This document shows, piece after piece, positions 1 to 4,232 of a DNA stretch of 5,104 nt. Positions within the stretch are counted from its first letter, which is position 1, and each line of letters starts with the position of its first letter. Below the pieces are notes generated by a model, which worked only from the letters and a program-made list of their open reading frames with translations, searched no databases and had not been told where the DNA came from. Source of the stretch: Candidatus Competibacteraceae bacterium (GTDB lineage Bacteria > Pseudomonadota > Gammaproteobacteria > Competibacterales > Competibacteraceae); the NCBI GenBank assembly GCA_020445005.1, contig JAGRHM010000184.1, positions 1-5,104 of the forward strand. The letters are read 5' to 3'. Position numbers and translations under genes: made by a program.

Positions 1-380
1 ACCACCGGCACGATGATCAGTTGCGCGATCCGCTCCCCCACCGCAATGGTAAACGGCGCATGGCCCCGGTTCCAGCAGGAGACGAGCAGTTCCCCCTGAT
101 AGTCGCTGTCGATCAGTCCCACCAGATTGCCCAACACGATGCCATGCTTATGACCCAGGCCGGAACGCGGCAACACCAGCGCCGCCAGTCCCGGATCGCT
201 GATATGGATGGCCAAGCCAGTCGGGATTAAATGTGTTTCCCCTGAATGCACGGTCAACGGCTCCGTTAGACAGGCGCGCAAGTCCAGGCCCGCTGAACCG
301 TCCGTGGCGTATTCAGGCAAGGGAATATCCTGGCCCAGCCGGGGATTGAGGATTTTCAATTCGATCGTTTGACGAGTCAT
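1..380 (-). CDS. dut: Deoxyuridine 5'-triphosphate nucleotidohydrolase (dUTPase), N-terminal part, cut by window edge
   Basis: Hydrolyses dUTP to dUMP and pyrophosphate in the cytoplasm, keeping uracil out of DNA and supplying dUMP for thymidylate synthesis; the family works as a homotrimer. Reading from the ATG at 378-380 gives 126 residues before the left edge. E. coli Dut is about 151 residues, so roughly the last 25, including the glycine-rich C-terminal motif, are missing. Visible conserved motifs are [10 protein letters not shown] (27-36), [10 protein letters not shown] (71-80), [10 protein letters not shown] (88-97, with the catalytic Asp expected at 91) and GERIAQLI (115-122). A good Shine-Dalgarno AGGAAGG lies at 385-391, four bases before the start. 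It lies 89 bp downstream of coaBC on the same strand, the order known from E. coli, so co-transcription is likely. No damage is visible in the part present. Confidence 0.96.
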   Translation of the reverse strand, partial: MTRQTIELKILNPRLGQDIPLPEYATDGSAGLDLRACLTEPLTVHSGETHLIPTGLAIHISDPGLAALVLPRSGLGHKHGIVLGNLVGLIDSDYQGELLVSCWNRGHAPFTIAVGERIAQLIIVPV

Positions 381-384
381 CAGA

Positions 385-391
385 CCTTCCT
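385..391 (-). promoter_or_regulatory. Ribosome binding site of dut
   Basis: The minus strand reads AGGAAGG, then TCTG, then ATG. The match to the anti-Shine-Dalgarno sequence fixes the dut start at 380 although the spacing is rather short. Confidence 0.7.
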
Positions 392-454
392 AATCAGACA
401 AAGTCCTTCCAATGCAAAACCGGAAAAGCTGTAGAGCCGGATTTCCAATTTTCC

Positions 455-482
455 CTTAAAGCTTAAAACTTAAAACTTAAAA
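455..482. repeat. Four tandem heptamers spanning the coaBC stop codon
   Basis: On the plus strand this is CTTAAAG followed by three copies of CTTAAAA. On the minus (coding) strand the units read TTTTAAG three times, then CTTTAAG. Each unit holds a TAA, and because seven is not a multiple of three, successive units put TAA in different frames. The second copy supplies the actual coaBC stop (470-472). The repeat encodes the final residues of CoaBC and starts the coaBC-dut gap. Confidence 0.9.
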
Positions 483-1753
483 CTCTTATACCGCTCGGCG
501 ATCAGCGCGACCAGTTGTTGTCCAAGCCAGTCTTTGTCCGCCAAGGGTAACACGCGCTCGCCTCCCTCCCACAGCACATGCAAGGCATTCTGTTCGCTTT
601 CAAAGCCGCGGCCGGCGATGCCGACCTGATTGGCGGCGATTAAATCCAGATTTTTGCGGCGGCGTTTGTCCTCGGCATAGCGCAGTACATCATGCGTTTC
701 AGCGGCAAAGCCGACCGTGAAGGGTCGATGGGAACGCAGGGCGGCGACCTCGGCCAGGATGTCCGGGTTGCGCGCCAGCTCCAGCGTCAAGGTCTCGTCG
801 GTTTTCTTGATTTTTTGCTCGGCCATCTGGGCGGCGCGATAGTCAGCGACCGCTGCGGTCGCGATAAAAATATCCGCCTGCCGGACCCGGTTCATCACCG
901 CTTCGTGCATCTCAAGCGCGCTTTCCACATCGACCCGCTCGACGCCGGATGGGGTGGATAAATGCACCGGGCCGCTGACCAGGATGACCTGCGCTCCGGC
1001 CATCGCTGCCGCTGCGGCAACAGCAAACCCCATTTTTCCGGTGCTGCGGTTGCTGATGAAACGCACCGGATCGAGCGCCTCGCGGGTCGGGCCAGCCGTG
1101 AGCAGCACGGTCAACCCTTGCAGATCATATGGCGCCAGGGTCTCGGCGGTCAGAGGGGGGCTGTCGGACGGCGCCGGTTGCCATTGCGCCCCGGTCTCCT
1201 TCCCACCAAGCAGCTCGACGACTAAATTCCGCAATTCCAGTGGCTCCAGCATCCGCCCCACGCCGACCTCGCCACACGCCTGTTCTCCGCTGCCGGGCCC
1301 CCAGATTTTAACGCCGCGCCGCGCCAGCAGCCGGCAATTGTCCTGAGTCGCGACATTTCGCCACATCAGGCGGTTCATGGCCGGCGCAACGGCCAGCGGG
1401 CGGTCCGTGGCCAGACAAAGGGTGCTCAGCAGATCATTCGCCATGCCATGCGCCAGACGCGCGAGGAAATCGGCGGTAGCCGGGGCGATCAGAATCAAGT
1501 CCGCCCAGCGCGCCAGTTCAATATGCCCCATGCCGGCTTCAGCATTGACATCCAGGAGTTCTGTGCGCACCGGTCGCCCGGAAAGAGCCTGGAACGTCAG
1601 GGGCGCCACGAAAGCGGTGGCGGCTGGAGTCATGGCAATTTGCACATCGGCGCCCGCTTCGTGCAGGCGGCGCGTCAGGTCGGCGCTTTTATAAGCCGCG
1701 ATGCCGCCGGTAACGCCAAGCAATATCCGGGTGTTGTCCAAGGGCTGGAGCAT
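470..1753 (-). CDS. coaBC: Bifunctional phosphopantothenoylcysteine decarboxylase / phosphopantothenate-cysteine ligase
   Basis: Carries out two successive cytoplasmic steps of coenzyme A synthesis: CTP-dependent joining of cysteine to 4'-phosphopantothenate (CoaB), then FMN-dependent decarboxylation to 4'-phosphopantetheine (CoaC). The CoaC flavoprotein domain covers about residues 7-183: GVTGGIAAYKS (13-23), active-site His77 in GHIELARWADL, PAMN with Asn127, and the mobile-flap Cys160 in GSGEQACGE. The CoaB domain covers about 211-427: LTAGPTREALDPVRFISN (218-235), GKMGF, AAVADYR (300-306) and KIKK with Lys314, matching by offset the E. coli Asn210, Ala275 and Lys289 sites. Length is 427 residues against about 406 in E. 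coli; the difference is mostly a Pro/Ser/Thr-containing linker near 185-208. The start is supported by GGAG at 1761-1764, seven bases upstream. The last residues (KSFKF) come from the heptamer repeat. dut follows. Confidence 0.97.
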   Translation of the reverse strand: MLQPLDNTRILLGVTGGIAAYKSADLTRRLHEAGADVQIAMTPAATAFVAPLTFQALSGRPVRTELLDVNAEAGMGHIELARWADLILIAPATADFLARLAHGMANDLLSTLCLATDRPLAVAPAMNRLMWRNVATQDNCRLLARRGVKIWGPGSGEQACGEVGVGRMLEPLELRNLVVELLGGKETGAQWQPAPSDSPPLTAETLAPYDLQGLTVLLTAGPTREALDPVRFISNRSTGKMGFAVAAAAAMAGAQVILVSGPVHLSTPSGVERVDVESALEMHEAVMNRVRQADIFIATAAVADYRAAQMAEQKIKKTDETLTLELARNPDILAEVAALRSHRPFTVGFAAETHDVLRYAEDKRRRKNLDLIAANQVGIAGRGFESEQNALHVLWEGGERVLPLADKDWLGQQLVALIAERYKSFKF

Positions 1754-1760
1754 GAGGGGA

Positions 1761-1764
1761 CTCC
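1761..1764 (-). promoter_or_regulatory. Ribosome binding site of coaBC
   Basis: GGAG on the minus strand ends seven bases before the ATG at 1751-1753, supporting that start. Confidence 0.6.
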
Positions 1765-1815
1765 GGGCGGAAAGGAAAAGTTGCGGAAAGCTTAACGCAA
1801 CTCACCGGTGTGCGG

Positions 1816-1866
1816 AAATAAAAAGGACGTCCGAACGCGCACTGTGATGACACACGCCCGGACGCC
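1816..1866 (-). terminator. Strong intrinsic terminator on the minus strand
   Basis: GGCGTCCG (1866-1859) pairs over eight bases, with one G-U, with CGGACGTC (1833-1826). An inner stem TGTG/CACA closes the loop TCAT (1850-1847), helped by GCG/CGC. After one C comes TTTTTATTT (1824-1816). The polarity fits minus-strand transcription only. No minus-strand gene lies upstream of it in this region, so it must end a transcript starting in the intergenic region or attenuate coaBC. Confidence 0.68.
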
Positions 1867-1874
1867 ATAGTCCG
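1859..1874 (-). promoter_or_regulatory. Possible antiterminator hairpin competing with the terminator
   Basis: CGGAC (1874-1870) can pair with GTCCG (1863-1859) around the loop TATGGC. The GTCCG segment is also part of the 5' arm of the terminator stem, so the two folds exclude each other. This is the arrangement expected of attenuation, but a five-base stem could be chance in such GC-rich sequence. Confidence 0.25.
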
Positions 1875-1959
1875 CGACGGCGGCCCCCGTTAGCCGCCCG
1901 GATTAACGCTGCTGCCAAGCCACCGTGGGCTGGTGAGCGTGAATCCTTGAGCCTGAGAA

Positions 1960-1977
1960 ATGCAATTCATCTGCCAA
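1960..1977 (-). promoter_or_regulatory. Putative sigma-54 (RpoN) -24/-12 promoter
   Basis: The minus strand reads TTGGCAGATGAATTGCAT. It has TTGGCA and TTGCAT, with exactly ten bases between the invariant GG and GC, as in the RpoN consensus TGGCAC-N5-TTGCW. Predicted start is near 1950. The AT-rich tract upstream (about 1976-2017) would suit DNA bending. No activator site is identified. One match of this quality can occur by chance; the agreement with the downstream structured RNA is what raises it. Confidence 0.42.
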
Positions 1978-2007
1978 TTTTACAAGTTATTATTTTAATA
2001 TGTATTT

Positions 2008-2013
2008 TATAAT
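2008..2013 (+). promoter_or_regulatory. Possible -10 element (TATAAT) toward the osmC operon
   Basis: A perfect TATAAT lies in the AT-rich tract, but no good -35 hexamer is found 16-18 bases upstream, and the leader to the ATG at 2300 would be about 280 nt. AT-rich sequence makes chance matches likely. Confidence 0.22.
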
Positions 2014-2087
2014 TTTCCTGGTTTGATACGCCCGGTTAATCGGGATAGTGCTGCCTGTTTATGGTGCGTAATATAAAGACCATGTGC

Positions 2088-2121
2088 AAAAAACGCGCGC
2101 CGCTACAGCGGAAATGTGCGC
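2088..2121 (-). terminator. Possible second minus-strand terminator
   Basis: The minus strand has CCGC-TGTA-GCGG (2111-2100), a run CGCGCG, then six T (2093-2088). GCGC (2121-2118) can pair with GCGC (2098-2095) to extend the stem across an internal loop. The T-tract is good but the stem is imperfect. No minus-strand gene is seen upstream of it. Confidence 0.3.
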
Positions 2122-2187
2122 ATCATGCAGCGAGAAAATCCAGGCGACCATCTGTCCCATCCGTCATCATGGTCCTCGCAGCTTCTC

Positions 2188-2215
2188 TTGATTGGCGTCC
2201 AAATTCACCCATACT
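2188..2215 (+). promoter_or_regulatory. Weak sigma-70-like promoter candidate for the osmC-hpt-mtip operon
   Basis: TTGATT (2188-2193) and CATACT (2210-2215) are 16 bases apart and each matches four of six consensus bases. The position, about 85 bases before the ATG, is sensible, but the match is weak. Confidence 0.22.
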
Positions 2216-2287
2216 TGCTCTTGTTGCAGCACTCCACACAAAACCATGCGAAACACCGCCCTTCTCCAGCGACGGGCGATTGTTCAT

Positions 2288-2293
2288 GAGGAG
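2288..2293 (+). promoter_or_regulatory. Ribosome binding site that decides the osmC start
   Basis: GAGGAG lies six bases before the ATG at 2300. It favours this start over an in-frame TTG at 2192 and an in-frame ATG at 2246, which would add residues with no family resemblance. Confidence 0.75.
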
Positions 2294-2299
2294 CGTTTG

Positions 2300-2812
2300 A
2301 TGAATGCCGAAGAGTTACGGTCAATCCAGGGGCCGTTGAAGGAACGCTACCGTCAAGTTCCCGAGGCGGCGCTGATCACGCTGCGCGCCCGGGGTCGTCT
2401 CGGCGAGGGAATCGTCTGCAAGGTCGAGACGGGCAAGGCGCCGGTGGTCGCCGGACTGCATCCTGCTACTGGCGGCGATGGTCTCAGCGCCTGTTCGGGT
2501 GACATGCTACTGGAGGCGCTGGTCGCTTGCGCCGGGGTGACGTTGAACGCCGTGGCGACCGCGCTGGATATCAAGCTGCGCGACGCGACGCTTGAAGCCG
2601 AAGGCGATCTCGACTTCCAGGGCACCTTGGGTCTGTCCAGGGAAACGCCGGTCGGTTTTAAAAATATCCAGCTCAACATCACTCTCGACACCGATGCTAC
2701 CGAAGAACAATTAAACACTTTGCTGCGTCTGACCGAGCGGTATTGCGTGGTGTACCAAACGTTGGCTCATTCACCCGCCTTGTCGGTAACTCGTCAGCTT
2801 GCCGCCGCTTGA
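2300..2812 (+). CDS. OsmC-family protein, probable thiol peroxidase
   Basis: Belongs to the OsmC/Ohr fold, cytoplasmic dimers that reduce organic hydroperoxides with a pair of cysteines; the substrate here cannot be told. From the ATG at 2300, chosen for its Shine-Dalgarno, the product is 170 residues. The expected cysteine pair is present: Cys77 in ALVACAGVTLNAVA, at the start of the central helix, and Cys149 in ERYCVVYQTL, where OsmC proteins have their second cysteine. Extra cysteines occur at 40 and 65. The N-terminal part (about 1-30, with LKERYRQVPEAAL) is helical and longer than in minimal Ohr proteins. It is not clearly Ohr or classical OsmC, so no symbol is given. It is followed after 15 bp by the phosphoribosyltransferase gene, so it probably leads a three-gene operon, though a biochemical link to purine salvage is not obvious. 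Confidence 0.85.
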   Translation: MNAEELRSIQGPLKERYRQVPEAALITLRARGRLGEGIVCKVETGKAPVVAGLHPATGGDGLSACSGDMLLEALVACAGVTLNAVATALDIKLRDATLEAEGDLDFQGTLGLSRETPVGFKNIQLNITLDTDATEEQLNTLLRLTERYCVVYQTLAHSPALSVTRQLAAA

Positions 2813-2827
2813 TTCAGAAATTCTCCT

Positions 2828-3385
2828 ATGTCCACGACCCTCTCTCCTGAGCAGGCGCTTAGCGCACTCCGCAAGGCGGAACTGCTTTATTCACCCGAAG
2901 AAGTGTGCGCCGCCCTGGATCGCCTGGCCATCGAAGTCACCGCGCGCCTGGAGTACCGCGATCCACTGGCGCTGATGGTCATGAATGGGGCATTCATTCC
3001 TGCTGCGCAGCTCTTGGGCCGCCTGCAATTTCCATTACAAGTGGGTTACGTGCATGCGACCCGCTATCGCAGCGGCACTCGGGGCGGTGAGATTGACTGG
3101 ATTGCCCGGCCCCGCCCAGCCGTGGAAGGTCGGGTCGTGCTGGTGATCGATGATATTTTTGATGAAGGCGATACTCTCAAGGCCATCGTGGAAGAAGTCC
3201 ATCGGCAGGGAGCCGTCGAGACGTATAGCGCGGTGCTGGTGAACAAGCAGCATGACCGGAAGGTCGCGGGCTTGACCGTGGATTTCATCGGTCTGGAAAT
3301 CCCGGATCGTTATGTATTCGGTTGCGGTATGGACTACCACGAATACTGGCGGCAACTGCCGGGCATCTACGCGATTCATGATTAA
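2828..3385 (+). CDS. hpt: Hypoxanthine-guanine phosphoribosyltransferase
   Basis: Transfers phosphoribose from PRPP to hypoxanthine or guanine, giving IMP or GMP, in cytoplasmic purine salvage. The 185-residue product has the type I phosphoribosyltransferase signature VLVIDDIFDEGDTL (104-117). By comparison with human HPRT, Asp112 is the catalytic-base position (human Asp137), Lys140 in LVNKQHDRK corresponds to the purine O6-binding Lys165, and Asp169 in GMDYHEYW to Asp193. The flexible-loop region YVHATRYRSGT (74-84) and the PRPP-pyrophosphate loop VMNGAFIP (51-58) are also present. It resembles, from memory, a Pseudomonas HPRT more than E. coli Hpt. No clear Shine-Dalgarno precedes the ATG; the gene starts 15 bp after the osmC-family stop, so translational coupling is likely. 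The phosphorylase that releases hypoxanthine follows 39 bp later. Confidence 0.9.
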   Translation: MSTTLSPEQALSALRKAELLYSPEEVCAALDRLAIEVTARLEYRDPLALMVMNGAFIPAAQLLGRLQFPLQVGYVHATRYRSGTRGGEIDWIARPRPAVEGRVVLVIDDIFDEGDTLKAIVEEVHRQGAVETYSAVLVNKQHDRKVAGLTVDFIGLEIPDRYVFGCGMDYHEYWRQLPGIYAIHD

Positions 3386-3424
3386 GCGATCAACCCTTAT
3401 TCCTCCGCCACGAAGCATTCCATT

Positions 3425-4165
3425 ATGACGCCCAGCATCGCTATCATCGGCGGCACCCGCCTCACGACATTGGATACTTTGAGGATCACTCATCGGGAAA
3501 ATCTGTCCACGCCCTACGGCCAACCTTCCAGCCCGTTGATTTACGGCGAGCTGAATGGACGCAACGTGGTGTTTTTGGCGCGGCATGGTCAGCACCATAC
3601 CTTGCCGCCGCACCGGATCAATTACCGGGCTAACCTCTGGATTCTGCACCATATCGGTGTCAAACAGGTGATCGCAACCGCCGCCGTCGGGGGCATCCGC
3701 GCCGACATGGCGCCTGGCGCGCTGGCTTTTCCTGATCAGATCATCGATTACACTTGGGGGCGTCACAGCACCTTCTTCGAGGACAATCTGAGTGAGGTCA
3801 CCCATATCGACTTCACCGAGCCTTACTGTCCCGAACTCAGGGAAAAACTGATTCAAGGCACCCACGACCTGGGTATAACAGCTTCTGAATCAGGCACGTA
3901 TGCAGCAACGCAGGGACCACGGCTGGAAACGGCGGCGGAAATCCGCCGGCTGGAGCGGGACGGTTGCGCCATGGTCGGCATGACCGGTATGCCGGAAGCC
4001 TCGCTCGCGCAGGAATTGGGCCTTTCGTATGCGGCGCTCGCCGTAGTGGCCAACTATGCGGCGGGCCTGGGTGACAGCCGGCAGGCGATCGACGTCGACG
4101 CGATTGGCGATGTGCTGGCCGATGCAATGGCTCGCGCGCGCCACGTGATTGCCAGCCTGGCCTGA
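3425..4165 (+). CDS. S-methyl-5'-thioinosine phosphorylase (MTAP/PNP family)
   Basis: Splits S-methyl-5'-thioinosine with phosphate into hypoxanthine and 5-methylthioribose-1-phosphate. In Pseudomonas aeruginosa this follows deamination of methylthioadenosine, the by-product of polyamine and homoserine-lactone synthesis. The 246-residue product has the family features: N-terminal IIGGTRLT (7-14), phosphate-site FLARHGQHH (50-58), PPHRINYRANLW (61-72), AVGGI (87-91), TQGPRLET (162-169) and GMTGMPEA (185-192). Asn210 (VVANYAAG) lies where human MTAP has the adenine-contacting Asp220 and purine nucleoside phosphorylases have Asn, which points to a 6-oxopurine rather than an adenine substrate. 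Oddly, the usual GGTG loop reads GGTR, with Arg12 from a CGC codon. The ATG at 3425 gives the normal N-terminus, though the Shine-Dalgarno is weak. It is the last gene of the operon, and HPRT upstream can use its hypoxanthine. Confidence 0.9.
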   Translation: MTPSIAIIGGTRLTTLDTLRITHRENLSTPYGQPSSPLIYGELNGRNVVFLARHGQHHTLPPHRINYRANLWILHHIGVKQVIATAAVGGIRADMAPGALAFPDQIIDYTWGRHSTFFEDNLSEVTHIDFTEPYCPELREKLIQGTHDLGITASESGTYAATQGPRLETAAEIRRLERDGCAMVGMTGMPEASLAQELGLSYAALAVVANYAAGLGDSRQAIDVDAIGDVLADAMARARHVIASLA

Positions 4166-4175
4166 TCGAACGATC
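4164..4175. repeat. Inverted repeat GATCG-AA-CGATC at the mtip stop
   Basis: Five perfectly paired bases around a two-base centre, overlapping the last two bases of the phosphorylase stop codon (TGA, 4163-4165). Too small to assign a role; it sits at the start of the convergent gap. Confidence 0.4.
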
Positions 4176-4176
4176 T

Positions 4177-4205
4177 GCAGCGCGTTGCCGCGTGCGCCGC
4201 GCTGC
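4177..4205. terminator. Hairpin between convergent genes, possible transcription barrier
   Basis: GCAGCGCG (4177-4184) is perfectly complementary to CGCGCTGC (4198-4205), with a 13-base loop. It lies just after the phosphorylase stop and beyond the glnD stop, where a bidirectional terminator is expected. Neither strand has a T-tract, so it is not a canonical intrinsic terminator. Confidence 0.3.
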
Positions 4206-4208
4206 GCG

Positions 4209-4230
4209 GGCCCGGGACTTTCCCGGGGCC
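4209..4230. terminator. Second GC-rich hairpin in the convergent gap
   Basis: CCCGGG (4211-4216) pairs with CCCGGG (4222-4227) around ACTTT. GG (4209-4210) and CC (4229-4230) extend the stem past a bulged G. It ends three bases from the glnD stop. No T-tract is present, so a terminator role is an inference from position. Confidence 0.3.
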
Positions 4231-4232
4231 GG

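Larger units (their letters stand above)
1816..1950 (-). ncRNA. Candidate structured RNA: independent sRNA or attenuating 5' leader of coaBC
   Basis: Inferred only from sequence structure. Downstream of a sigma-54-like element the minus strand can fold into three hairpins in a row. The first pairs GGATT (1946-1942) with AATCC (1904-1900), then ACGCT (1940-1936) with AGCGT (1910-1906), separated by a 1x1 mismatch; on top sits CACC (1935-1932) with GGTG (1924-1921), leaving a one-sided bulge of ten bases (1920-1911). The second is GGCGGC (1898-1893) with GCCGCC (1884-1879), loop TAACGGGG. The third is the terminator at 1816-1866. A sigma-54 start would fall near 1950, a few bases before the first stem. 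No riboswitch or sRNA family was recognised (cobalamin, TPP and 6S were considered). Because coaBC follows on the same strand, a leader with attenuation is as plausible as a free sRNA. The plus strand could fold similarly but lacks a T-tract. Confidence 0.42.
1754..2299. other. Divergent intergenic region between coaBC and the osmC-hpt-mtip operon
   Basis: About 546 bp with no convincing protein gene. From the coaBC side it holds the coaBC ribosome binding site; a small inverted repeat GTTGCG/CGCAAC (1780-1785 and 1796-1801); the palindrome CACCGGTG (1803-1810); a GC-rich structured block (1816-1950) with a minus-strand terminator; a sigma-54-like element (1960-1977); an AT-rich tract (about 1976-2017); the imperfect palindrome CCCGGTTAATCGGG (2031-2044); a possible weaker minus-strand terminator (2088-2121); and an unremarkable stretch up to the ribosome binding site at 2288-2293. 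The GC-rich block next to an AT-rich tract is more organised than a plain spacer. Confidence 0.8.

Noticed and set aside
21..230. A 69-codon plus-strand frame at the left edge.
   Set aside because: It lies antisense to the clear dUTPase sequence and has no motif or ribosome binding site.
692..1795. Several plus-strand reading frames of 60-130 codons opposite coaBC.
   Set aside because: They are shadows of the well-supported coaBC coding strand, with Arg/Ala/Pro-rich products and no motifs.
1780..1801. GTTGCG/CGCAAC inverted repeat followed on the minus strand by TTTTCC, as a second terminator before coaBC.
   Set aside because: The stem is six bases with a ten-base loop and only four T; it lies so near the coaBC start that termination here would silence the gene. 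Kept only as a note in the intergenic entry.
1816..1950. Match to a known RNA: cobalamin or TPP riboswitch, 6S RNA, RsmY/RsmZ-type sRNA.
   Set aside because: GCCACCG and CCTGAGA on the plus strand recall fragments of cobalamin and TPP motifs, but the other required boxes are absent. The 6S long-bubble hairpin is not formed, and the repeated loop GGA motifs of Rsm RNAs are missing.
2122..2169. A minus-strand mini-frame of 14 codons starting with a double ATG after a GAGG, upstream of the possible terminator at 2088-2121; considered as an attenuator leader peptide.
   Set aside because: The product (MMTDGTDGRLDFLA, then Ala) has no run of a regulatory amino acid, the GAGG is too close to the ATG, and no biosynthetic gene follows the terminator within a leader distance.
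2061..2300. A 79-codon plus-strand reading frame whose TGA overlaps the osmC-family ATG (TGATG).
   Set aside because: The overlap would suit translational coupling, but there is no Shine-Dalgarno before its ATG, the product is Arg/Lys/Ser/Pro-rich with no recognisable fold or motif, and GAGGAG already explains osmC translation. Probably a chance frame.
3035..3865. A 276-codon minus-strand frame opposite hpt and the phosphorylase gene.
   Set aside because: It runs across two confidently identified genes on the other strand, shows no family motif, and has no plausible ribosome binding site; long antisense frames are common in GC-rich DNA.
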